This document shows positions 33,942-45,900 of a stretch of DNA of 64,000 nt, piece by piece. A program made the position numbers and the translations under genes. A model generated the notes under the pieces. The model was not told the origin of the DNA, did not search any database, and saw nothing but the letters and a program-made list of their open reading frames with translations. Numbering within the stretch: position 1 is the first letter of the stretch; each line of letters starts with the position of its first letter. This DNA comes from Protonemura montana (Eukaryota; Arthropoda; Insecta; Plecoptera; Nemouridae): NCBI GenBank assembly GCA_947568835.1, contig OX387608.1, positions 11,632,001 through 11,696,000 of the forward strand. Direction: 5' to 3'.

Positions 33942-34200
33942 ATTTTTCCAGTATAGCTTCCTTTTCATGCTTGCTGGTTTCAGCTACCTATTGGAAACAC
34001 CAAAAAAGCCAAAAACTTAATTATTAAAATAAAATATTGACATGGCTCCAATTGAACTCAAGTCCACGAGAGCAAGTTTACCGTTCAAATTCCCTAAAAA
34101 AATTTAAAAACTGCCAACAGAAATGATTAGTGTAAGTACACTCAAACAAGGATTGTAAGTGTTAAAAAATGCCAAGCAGTCATGGAATTCTCTCAGTTTA

Positions 34201-34530
34201 TTTCATTTGTTGTGTTTAACGACACTTTGTTTTGACAACAGGCCATGCGGCACTGGTCTTATGACGTCGGTGCAATATTGGATGATGATGATGAACCTAA
34301 CCTAGCCTAGAAGGGAGGAGGGAAAACCCGGTGCCGACACATAGCCTACTCCTGTCAAAGAGCACCAATGGGACCACCGTCTTAACGTACCGTCCCAAGG
34401 ACAGTACAACGCGAACAACAGGATTCCTCCACAAATCCATGCTGTCGAGAGGTTGATAAGCAAGGCGAATGAAGTTGCTGTACTAACTTTCATCCCTCCA
34501 ACCTCTCTCCCGAACAGAACTGGTCATGTG
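34201..34530 (-). mobile_element. 5S-derived SINE, minus orientation, lacking the 5S head
   Basis: Reverse complement of the body and 3' end: GATGATGATGAACCTAACC, AGAAGGGAGGAGGGAAAAC, ACAAATCCATGCTGTCGAG, ending at GAACAGAACTGGTCATGTG. Confidence 0.85.
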
Positions 34531-35884
34531 TTGTTTTCTAAGAACATGAAAACCCATCTCTTTCTCAAAGAGATGTGAAGTAGATGTGCATGCTCAATCA
34601 CTTAAATGTACGATTATTATGACATTTTAAAGTGCATGTTCATGCTTTTCCAGTAATTAGCACTAGTGCATGCGACTTGTTTCCAAAGCTGAACATCTTA
34701 ATACGAATGTAGGTCATATATTTTAAGTCCACTGACTTTGAAAAGCGGTTTGTAAATTTACGGAACTGATTTGAGGCAGGTTGATGCGACAGGTGCCAAA
34801 ATTCTGACGTTTTCACGTATAAAAAAGTTGCCAGTGCAGTGCAAAAATATACATTCCTATCTGAAGCGTAAGATTTCTCTGGCACTAAATCAAGATGAAC
34901 GCGGAATATGAATATGATATTCATATATACGAACACACAGCGAAAAGAGAAATGAAAAAAAAATTCTTACAGTGAATTTAATCTCTTTTCTTTGTTGAGT
35001 GGATTTAGAAAAGTAGATTTTTCCGCCCAGCGTTCATTTTCCGTTTCCACGTGAGAGCAAATCTGGGGCGGAGCACGTCGAGTGCCAAACCGCAATGATC
35101 CTGTTGGTGGAAAAACGAAAAAAAAATGTCAGGGAAATGTTTCCAGGAAACGATAACCAAAGTGCTGCTTCATTTTTTTTATTGGCAATACGATTTAAAA
35201 AAAAATGGGGGGGGGGGACGGCATATGGTTCTGTAATCTCCTTGCTCTGCGCTTTGCGGTCGCTAGGTTTTAGTACTCTTTTTCAAATTGTTCCGTCGAT
35301 TCCACATTTTCCATGGCGGTGTAAGAGGGGAATTATTTTTATTGGTTGAACCGACCAGTTAAAAATGGTCGAAGTCGTAGCATATGCTTCTTACGCCTTT
35401 ACATAAACATAAACGTGCATACGAATAATTTGACAAAATTAATTTTCTTTCTATTCTTAACGGAAAGTTGTTACTCAGAAGCTGCCAACACTAATTTCAA
35501 GTTTCTTGCAAGTTGAACATGAAATTTTAATTAATCAAAGGTAATGAAATACCAGAACTTTTTTTTTCCAACAAAGATGCAATATTTTTAGTTACAAAGG
35601 ATCCATGTCTAGCATACTACCTTTTCAGGCACAATAGAAAATTTGAAACAAAAACACAAGTACACTATTTTACGGTTGCTCTGTGAGAATTTTATGACGT
35701 TATTTTATTATTATATTTATTCCCTAATTTCCTCTCAAAATTATGTCCTCGGGAAACATTCTCCGAAAGGACATCTTAGAAAGGGAATTCGTGAACATGT
35801 AATAAAAGAGAACTGGCTAGGTCCATCCACAATAAGGCAAATAGACGCAAGACAACAGACAGTTTCAAATTAGATCCTTGACAA

Positions 35885-36135
35885 TTGCAAGAATTTTGTT
35901 AATTCTCGCATATTACTTGCATTTTGCACTCTAAATTAATTTTTGGTAATGCTTACCTCAACAATTGATATGAACATATTGGCATTTTAGGTCGTTATTA
36001 TTTAATTGTAGAGGTCTGTTCAAAAGGACTCTCGCAAGCGCCATCAAATGGCACCTACCGTCAACAATAGTTGCGAACTCGGTTGCTCAGCAGAAAATTT
36101 AAGAACACTGTGACTCTGACTTACTATACACCCAA
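35885..36135 (+). mobile_element. MITE-A copy, left part missing
   Basis: Begins in the CTCGCATATTACTTGC block and includes TTATTTAATTGTAGAGG and GCAAGCGCCATC. The right end is degenerate. Confidence 0.65.
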
Positions 36136-36879
36136 TGCTGGGACTTGAAAATTATAGCTAGCCTCCAACCACACTCCAAGATCCTTGAAACCGAATTGAA
36201 TTCCTTCAAATCGTGCACATACCTCTAATACTCCTTCCCACATTTCCCAAACCAGCACGCGATCTGACCCTCCCATTTCCTTGTGGAGGCGCCGCGTCAA
36301 ACCGATCTTACGATTACCAAAGCCACGTAAATCAATCCTTGAAACCTAGCAAGTAGCCTTACCCTTGTCCCACCCCAAAAACCAGGACCTGAGACGTTGA
36401 AAAAAAAGGTTTCCATATCAACCCCCATAGTTATTTATCACTACCCGACTGCAATATTGAACGGTTACCCCTTGCCTCACGATATGGGGTGGATTTCTGT
36501 TGAGGGGTCGAGGCCAGTTAGATTGTTTTTTGGGGGAGGTCTTGTCAAGTTGCACTTGGTGTCGGTCGATTTCATGATGAATTGGCTAGGACATTTAACC
36601 TTATAGCTATAGAATGAATCGATTTTTTTTTGCCATGAAACTCGAGAAACCTTATGTGTTGCTGCGGGATGTTTGCTAATTTAATTGCCATTGCACTTTG
36701 ATGAACAATTACGGGTGCATATTCAATTGAGCGGCGAACTATATGCGACATAGGGAGTGTTTGAAGGGGTGTTGATTAACTACAGTGCAGGACATCGTTA
36801 TTCTGGTGTGTGCTAACATAACAATTAAATTAGATTATCCTGATCCTGCATTGATCGGAACTATTGTCGTTCTGCCATA

Positions 36880-37195
36880 GCGCCAGTGTTAAACTGTCTC
36901 AGTGAACAATTGCCGCCAAATGACTACTTTACCGTCAAAAATGGAGGATGCTACTAGGTGGAGACACCGTCGTTTTGAGTGCTAAGAAATTTCGCATTTG
37001 AGACTGGCATTATCTTTATTAATTCTAACCTCAACGATTAATATGCTTTTATCGGTATTTTGAGTCGTAATTATTTGATTGTAAATTATTGTTAAAAAGG
37101 ATGGTCGCACGCGCCATCGGTGGTCACAACCGTTACCACGCGTAGCCGGCTCGTTTGCTCAGCAAAACGTTAACGTAAAGACAATTCTGTTTGAT
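36880..37195 (+). mobile_element. MITE-A copy with both ends
   Basis: The left terminal repeat is CGCCAGTGTTAAACTGTCTC and the right end includes CTCAGCAAAACGTTAACG. The central part is shortened. Confidence 0.75.
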
Positions 37196-37564
37196 CTCTC
37201 AAGCATTTAGCTGTCGGGCTAAGAGAGACACCACATTATATTGAAGTATTTGCCCATTTGGTTATTATACCAGAATAACTACTAGCAAGGGAAGATCATA
37301 AACTATTAAACATAAAGTGAATCCTCTTAGATTGCACTTAGTTAGAGTGAACGATAATTTCACTGAATATCGCATCGTGTTCGAGAGCGAGAATTCACTC
37401 CATTAGTTCCTCGGCGATTGACTGCGATAGTTGGTAACCCAATTGAAATGCTAGCTACAGTCTTTTTACTATAAGAACCTACAATTCAAAATGGCCGATC
37501 CTACTGTGTCCTTGACAAGTGAACCATCAACCTATAAGTCAACGACGTACCAACTTATGTCATA

Positions 37565-37645
37565 GTTCCGGTTGTATAAGAAGGTAATTTTTGAAAGCTT
37601 TGTCAGGTGATCTAAGCATTTCCGTGGCTACCAAACGTTGAATTT
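37565..37645 (+). repeat. Diverged single unit related to the 114-bp tandem repeat
   Basis: GAAAGCTTTGTCAGGTGATC and GTGGCTACCAAACGTTGAAT match the unit repeated at 5.9-6.2 kb. Confidence 0.6.
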
Positions 37646-40600
37646 TGTTGTAATAGTTATCAACGAAGATGACCTTCTTAGAAAATTTGGAGTTTATTCC
37701 GGAAACCATAAAAAAAAAACTACTGCTTATGGACATTCGTCCATAACAAGAGCTAATAGGCAAGAAGGAGTTGTCGAACACTTTATTTGTGTGGTTCTTA
37801 TGCTGAGTTGACAGTTCGTATTGTGACTTCTAGAGATCAGACTGCAGGTTGTTTCAAATAAAATACTAATTCTATTATAAGCTGTTCCTACAAATTTACG
37901 TTAGTCAAATAATTTAAGTACCTAATCTGATTTTAAGACTTCAAACAATAATTTCAAAAAAAAAATATGCTTGCAAACTATGTGAATTTCAATTAAATTA
38001 AACCGGAAAAATGTGTGTTTGCATAAAATGCAAAAAAAAAGTTTATATACGATTGTATTTTCTAACCTCTTTTTGGGTTAACATTGCAAGATTGTAGTCG
38101 GCCATTTTTTTTGGCGGTTCCAATGCTGACTATACTGTAGTTACTTGTCCAGCAACGACATTTATTTGCAAAAATCGATCTTCCTATACTTGCAGCACAC
38201 GCCATAAAATATGCATGAAATGTGTAAAACGGTTCCTAACGATTTTCCTTTGACATCTTGCTAATAGTTGAAGAGCAAGTATTTTATGTGGGAACTTCAA
38301 GAAATAGTAAGACCGAGGCAATCAATTTTATGTTGTCCGTCCCTTTTATTGGCTTAGCGTTTATTTTTATTTCTTTCGTCGACCAGTTGTTGAAAATATT
38401 TCCTGTCGACTTCTCGATAATTGGAAAGTGGAAGCCAATAGGTGGTGGCTTAAATTCCCACAGGAAGTCAATTACGTTGGCTGGCAAAGTGAAAACTAAG
38501 TTTTGCAACAGGAATCGCGTGGAATTTGCCAATAAAGTGACCGGGAATTTCATGGGTGACTCCCACGGTTGTCATCCTTTCTTCAACGTTGATCGAAAAT
38601 AAAAAATATATTTTGTAAGGATTTTAATAAAATGAAACTTTTAGTGTCATAGAATTTTGCAATTCCTTATCCAAGCTCTACGTTATATATAAAAAATATA
38701 AAGAAGAATTTCACAATTTTCTTCTGAAGAAAATATTGAAAGATGAAAATGTCTGGAATTTTCCTCGAGTTTTCTTACATAACCTAAGCGTGGATGTGTT
38801 TATAACGTCAGCAAAGTCTCCATAAACTTAATAATACATCTTAGCGTCATGAAGAGGTCATGACACTACTTAGAAGATCAAAAGCACAAAGACGTGACAG
38901 AAACTAAATTATTATTTACACAAGAAATAGAAAATTCGATCAACTACATTATTCACTACCAACTTGAGCAAATAAAGTAGCAGACATTCATTCCAGAAGA
39001 TGAATAACGAGATAAAAGTGTTGCCAACTGTGCCAAATGAATGTGCCAGTAGTCACTTTGCAAGTTTACAAGCTTGTTTTGCTTTTAACTGTTCGTATCA
39101 GGTAATTTTATTTCACAGATGACTTTATTGCTCAGTTACTTATTTGATAGACACGAAACAAACAGAAAATCATCGTTGCACACGTTTAATCAATCAAAAT
39201 ACTGCAATTTTTAAGTGAATTTGTCAAACTTAAGACTCATCTAAAATCAACATAGCCGTAAACATAACCTTAAAATAGCAATAAACATAAACTTTGTCAC
39301 TTGGATTTCCATAAAAAAAACGACAACAGACATAAGAACGCTACTTAACATAACGTAGACATGTAACGTATTTATCTAAAGTTTAACTAACCCATAATTT
39401 TTGTTTATATACTTGGCAGAAACCACAGCCAATTGGATTCGCCAATTTCAAAAACGATCCAAAATAGGCTAGGAAACAAATCAACGAGTTTCCCGCCTCG
39501 TAAGCCAGCAACGTATTGAATTGACTAACCGTACGTCGTACTATGTTCTAAAAGACAAGCGTAATGTAATTTTAAAATGAACTTTAATTTATGTTTATGT
39601 TGATTATATATTGTTTATATCTTGCATATTGATTGTATTTCACTCCCTTTGGATAATTAACAGAAAATGTAATTCTGTAAAATTGACATATGGTAAATTC
39701 TAAACGCGGGTTTCTTACTTTAGTAAATAGCTACAGAGTATAGCGAGACATACTTGTATACCAAATACTTTTTCAATCAAACAATCCCCCCCTAATAATC
39801 CCATTTGGATGTCTACCCAATTAAAGAACGATTCACCAAAGCTACAAAAGAACAAATAGGAAACAGATATATATATATATTTTTTTACTTTGCTAGTCGA
39901 TGACAAGATTACACCGATCACTTATATAACTAGCCACGCGTCAAGAATCAAGGTCTGTTCAAGTGTTGCTATTATTAGAAAGTGTCAAGCATGCATTAAA
40001 GCTTGCCAAAATACCTATGATTCAAGCGAATGTTTCGCTGGCAATCCTTACGTTGCTCGGACATGACACAAACGCTATCTGTAAAATGCTTCGAGCTAGT
40101 CAGGTGATTATTCAACAAGTGTAATAACTCAATTACAGTTCGCGATGAGGATGTGTTGATTCTTACCTTACTCAAACTAATGCCAAATGGACAGTGATCA
40201 ATAGTAGTCTGACGTAATATCTATTTTATTTAGTACAGTATTGCAGTTTTCTCTCATCGATAAAGTTATATTTAAATTAATTGCCATTGCAACAACCAAT
40301 CGTATGCAGTGAACGTCAGCTGTTTCTGTGAGCTAGAAGTATTGTATTACCGGGACTTAGCTATTCTGAAAAAAAAAACGTTATCAAAAGCCAAGACAAG
40401 ACAGCTCTGGCAAAAGTTTTTTAAATATCTTTTTTTGCTTATACTCTATAGTTTTTCTCAAATCGTTTGAAGATATTTATCAAAAAAAAAAGGTTCACAA
40501 CAAAATTTCATTTGTTGGACAGTTTTTGGGGACAGAGTTTGATAGGACTGTTTTTTTCCGAACAGTTTGAATAAGTATAATCATAGCATCTCCCACAAAA

Positions 40601-40784
40601 TGTTTCCAAACAGAAGAATATTTCAATTTTTAATCGGAAAATGTCTAATTGGTAAATACCATAACTTTTCGGTGGAAAAGAGCATAAGTTTTTTTTTTAT
40701 CGTGCATGGCCTAAATGATTCTAATCTAAATAGGTACTAACATATAAGTTAGCGCAATGTAGCTCGGATGTGAGAAAATTAGCT

Positions 40785-40865
40785 CACCGTGACCTTTGCC
40801 TTCCTGCGAACGGAACAAGAAAATAAAGGTCACGAGTACTCTTCGATGAGAGGTCAAGGTCAGAC
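40785..40865. promoter_or_regulatory. Cluster of four nuclear-receptor half-sites
   Basis: TGACCT at 40790-40795 and AGGTCA at 40827-40832, 40851-40856 and 40857-40862. The last two abut, and with the preceding bases include TCAAGGTCA (40854-40862), the monomer site bound by FTZ-F1/Hr39/ERR-type receptors. It sits in otherwise unassigned intron 2 sequence. Confidence 0.35.
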
Positions 40866-41496
40866 TAAGTTCGATAAGGGTCTTTCGGGTTCAAAACATG
40901 CGTGTTATTGTGGGTTTAGCAAAGGGATTTCTAAAGGGTTCTGAAAGGGGCATAGAATGACTCAACAATGGAACAGGCATTCCTGAGCAACCGCATAACT
41001 ACAGTCTCCCATCAATGTTGTAAAAGTTTCGACAGTTGTGAATGTTTTTCATTGCTTTCTATTTTGTTTGCTTGTTGTTAGCATTGTTGTTGATTGCCTA
41101 CAACGTTTGTACTCGAAATTCACGCTTTGTGGGTTACCATATTTTTGTGAACACATTTTCTTTTACAAATCATGTAAATATAGGTGTACAGGTACACCTG
41201 TTTGTTTTTCATTCGCTTCTGTTTTTAATTCATTCGAAATCGGATAAAAGTCCAGCGGGACACTCACCAACTAAATTAAACGCGACAAAAAAAAACAATC
41301 TTCATGAAAGGCAGCGATTTCCCTCTGGGTTTCCCAGCATTGTGATTTTTAGCGTTTTGTCGCTGGTTATTTTCCCTTTTTAAAAGTGAACGTCGCTTTC
41401 AAAACGTGTAGGCGAAGACAGGTCGCATATTTTTATAGTTTATTCCACACTTTTCAAATCAAATCTTAAAGCGGGAATTGAATTTTTAAAGTCCGT

Positions 41497-42695
41497 GAGA
41501 AAAGATACCAGCACCATGACTCCACCCCCCACAGCATTGCTACAGTCTAGCCCGTGAGCACAAGGACTGTCCCCAGCATTGCTACAGTCTAGCTCGTGAG
41601 AGAAGATACCAGTATAAGGACTGTCCCCAGCATTGCTACAGTCTAGCCCGTGAGAGAAGATACCAGCTCAAGGACTGCACCCCAGCATTGCTACAGTCTA
41701 GCCCGTGAGAAAAGATACCAGTATAAGGACTGTCCCCAGCATTGCTACAGTCTAGCCCGTGAGAGAAGATACCAGCTCAAGGACTGCACCCCAGCATTGC
41801 TACAGTCTAGCCCGTGAGAAAAGATACCAGTATAAGGACTGTCCCCAGCATTGCTACAGTCTAGCCCGTGAGAGAAGATACCAGCTCAAGGACTGCACCC
41901 CAGCATTGCTACAGTCTAGCCCGTGAGAAAAGATACCAGTATAAGGACTGCTCCCAGCATTGCTACAGTCTAGCCCGTGAGAGAAGATACCAGCTCAAGG
42001 ACTGCACCCCAGCATTGCTACAACCTAGCCCGTGAGAGAAGATACCAGCACAAGGACTGCACCCCAGCATTGCTACAGTCTAGCCCGTGAGAGAAGATAC
42101 CAGCACAAGGACTGCCATCCGGCATTGCTACAGTCTAGCCCGTGAGAGAAGATACCAGCACAAGGACTTTCTTCTGCTTAGCTACAGTCTAGCCTGTGAG
42201 AGAAGATACCAGCACAAGGACTGCCCCCAGTATTGCTACAGCCTAGCCCGTGAGAGAAGATACCAGCACAAGGACTGCCCCCAGCATTGCTACAGCCTAG
42301 CCCGTGAGAGAAGATACCAGCACAAGGACTGCCCCCAGCATTGCTACAGCCTAGCCCGTGAGAGAAGATACCAGCACAAGGACCGCCCCCCCCCCCCCAG
42401 AATTGCTACCAACTCAACTCATGCCTACTTCAGTTACGATTTTAGTGGCAGGATTTCAAAATACTTATTAATCTTCAAAAAAAAAGACCAAAATTGTTAT
42501 AATTGGAAGAAAAATTATTATATTAGCTCAAAAATAAAACACTTCGGCACAACAAAAGCTTTCGAGAAAATGCAAAATAAAATTAACGACATCAGCGGGG
42601 ATGATTTGAATTTCATTTTTTAATTGACAGTTGGCTCACGTGTCACCCCAAAACGACCGGTGGCGCCACTACCGTGAAAAATGTTCTCTCACTGC
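41497..42695 (-). mobile_element. Family B element with an expanded tandem array, opposite orientation
   Basis: 41497-42400 holds about 16 units of the 53-57-bp repeat (CTACAGTCTAGCCCGTGAG, AGAAGATACCAG), largely as alternating dimers of about 109 bp. The body follows, with CGACCGGTGGCGCCACTACC and the ATGTTCTCTCACTG end. A C-tract of about 14 lies at 42386-42399. The repeat leaves a 178-codon open frame that is not a gene. Confidence 0.85.
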
Positions 42696-42949
42696 AAAGA
42701 GTATATTCATTTTGACGAAAAATAAAATGACATGTATAATTCAATTTTTCATTGACTTTTATAATATCAGGTTCACGGAACGTAGTAAAAAGATGAAAGA
42801 ATTTTTATTAAAAATTTGTTTATGTCTTACATAGAATACTCTTGACAAGGTAAATAAAATGTCCCAAAGTTCAGACTGCAAATGTGCTAGTTTATCGATT
42901 AAATCTTTTCATTTCTTTATTTCGCTCTTAGCAAAGAATACCTATATTC

Positions 42950-45900
42950 GGTGCCAGTGTGTGGGATGTCCAGTGTACATTTGGTTCCAGTGTGTGGGAT
43001 GTTCAGTGTACATTTGGTGCCAGTGTGTGGGATGTTCAGTGTACATTTGGTGCCAGTGTGTGGGATGTTCAGAGTACATTTAGTGCAAGTGTGTGGGATG
43101 TTCCGTGTACATTTGGTGCAAGTGGGTGGGATGTTCAGTGTAAATTTATTTCCAGTGGGTGGGATGTTCAGTGTACATTTGGTTCCAGTGTGTGGGATGT
43201 TCAGTGTACATTTGGTGCCAGTGGGTGGGATGTTCTGTGTACATTTGGTTCCAGTGTGTAGGATGTTCAGTGTACATTTGGTGCAAGTGTGTGGGATGTT
43301 CAGTGTACATTTGGTGCCAGAGTGTGGGATGTTCAGTGTACATTTGGTGCACGTGTGTGGGATGTTCAGTGTACATTTGGAGCCAGTGTGTGGGATGTTC
43401 AGTGTACATTTGGTGCAAGTGTAGGGATGTTCAGTGTACATTTGGTGCAAGTGTGTGGGATGTTCAGTGTACATTTGGTTCCAGTGTGTGGGATGTTCAG
43501 TGTTCATTTGGAGCCAGTGTGTGGGATGTTCAGTGTACATTTGGTGCAAGTGTAGGGATGTTCAGTGTACATTTGGTTCCAGTGTGTGGGATGTTCAGTG
43601 TACATTTGGTTCCAGTGTGTGGGATGTTCAGTGTACATTTGGTGCCAGTGTGTGGGATGTTCAGAGTACATTAAGTGCAAGTGTGTGGGATGTTCCGTGT
43701 ACATTTGGTTCCAGTGGGTGGGATGTTCAGTGTACATTTGGTGCAAGTGTGTGGGATGTTCAGTGTAAATTTATTTCCAGTGGGTGGGATGTTCAGTGTA
43801 CATTTGGTTCCAGTGTGTGGGATGTTCAGTGTACATTTGGTTCCACTGGGTGGGATGTTCAGTGTACATTTGGTTCCAGTTGGTGGGATGTTCAGTGTAC
43901 ATTTGGTGCAAGTATGTGGGATGTTCAGTGTACATTTTGTGCAAGTGTGTGGGATGTTCAGTGTACATTTGGTTCCAGTGTGTGGGATGTTCAGTGTACA
44001 TTTGGAGCAAGTGTGTGGGATGTTCAGTGTACATTTGGTGCAAGTGTGTGGGATGTTCAGTGTACATTTGGTGCAAGTGTGTGGGATGTTCAGTGTACAT
44101 TTGGAGCCAGTGTGTGGGATGTTCAGTGTACATTTGGAGCTAGTGTGTGGGATGTTCAGTGTACATTTGGTGCAAGTGTGTGGGATGTTCAGTGTACATT
44201 TGGTGCAAGTGTGTGGGATGTTCAGTGTACATTTGGAGCCAGTGTGTGGGATGTTCAGTGTACATTTGGTGCAAGTGTAGGGATGTTCAGTGTACATTTG
44301 GTGCAAGTGTGTGGGATGTTCAGTGTACATTTGGTTCCAGAGTGTGGGATGTTTAGTTTACATTTGGAGCCAGTGTGTGGGATGTTCAGTGTACATTTGG
44401 TGCAAGTGTAGGGATGTTCAGTGTACATTTGGTGCAAGTGTGTGGGATGTTCAGTGTACATTTGGTTTCAGAGTGTGGGATGTTCAGTGTACATTTGGTG
44501 CTAGTGTGTGGGATGTTTAGTGTACATTTGGTGCAAGTGGGTGGGATGTTCAGTGTACATTTGGTTCCAGTGTGTGGGATGTTCAGTGTACATTTGGTGC
44601 CGGTGTGTGGGATGTTCAGTGTACATTTGGTTTCATTGTGTGGGATGTTCAGTGTACATTTGGTGCCGGTGTGTGGGATGTTCAGTGTACATTTGGTGCC
44701 GGTGTGTGGGATGTTCAGTGTACATTTGGTGCAAGTGGGTGGGATGTTCAGTGTACATTTGGTTCCAGTGTGTGGGATGTTCAGTGTACATTTGGTTCCA
44801 GTGTGTGGGATGTTCAGTGTACATTTGGTTCCAGTGTGTGGGATGTTCAGTGTACATTTGGTGCAAGTGTGTGGGATGTTCAGTGTACATTTGGTTCTAG
44901 TGTGTGGGATGTTCAGTGTACATTTAGTTCCAGTGTGTGGGATGGTCAGTGTACATTTGGTGCCAGTGGGTGGGATGTTCAGTGTACATTTGGTTCAAGT
45001 GTGTGGGATGTTTAGTGTACATTTGGTCCCAGTGTGTGGGATGTTCAGTGTACGTTTGGTTCCAGTGTGTGGGATGTTCAGTGTACATTTGGTGCAAGTG
45101 AAGGGATGTTCAGTGTACATCTGGTGTCAGTGTGTGGGATGTTCAGTGTACATTTGGTTCTAGTGTGTGGGATGTTCAGTGTACATTTGGTGCAAGTGAA
45201 GGGATGTTCAGTGTACATTTGGTGCAAGTGTGTGGGATGTTCAGTGTACATTTGGTGCCAGTTGGTGGGATGTTCAGTGTACATTTGGTGCCAGAGTGTG
45301 GGATGTTCAGTGTACATTTGGTGCACGTGTGTGGGATGTTCAGTGTACATTTGGAGCCAGTGTGTGGGATGTTCAGTGTACATTTGGTGCAAGTGTAGGG
45401 ATGTTCAGTGTACATTTGGTGCAAGTGTGTGGGATGTTCAGTGTACATTTGGTTCCAGTGTGTGGGATGTTCAGTGTTCATTTGGAGCCAGTGTGTGGGA
45501 TGTTCAGTGTACATTTGGTGCAAGTGTAGGGATGTTCAGTGTACATTTGGTTCCAGTGTGTGGGATGTTCAGTGTACATTTGGTTCCAGTGTGTGGGATG
45601 TTCAGTGTACATTTGGTGCCAGTGTGTGGGATGTTCAGAGTACATTTAGTGCAAGTGTGTGGGATGTTCCGTGTACATTTGGTTCCAGTGGGTGGGATGT
45701 TCAGTGTACATTTGGTGCAAGTGTGTGGGATGTTCAGTGTAAATTTATTTCCAGTGGGTGGGATGTTCAGTGTACATTTGGTTCCAGTGTGTGGGATGTT
45801 CAGTGTACATTTGGTTCCACTGGGTGGGATGTTCAGTGTACATTTGGTTCCAGTTGGTGGGATGTTCAGTGTACATTTGGTGCAAGTATGTGGGATGTTC

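Noticed and set aside
38258-38602. 114-codon open frame with a hydrophobic stretch
   Set aside because: Overlaps an antisense open frame, has no known domain and is AT-rich like the surrounding intron.
42087-42623. 178-codon open frame with repeated SLARERRYQHKDC
   Set aside because: Translation of the family B tandem units.
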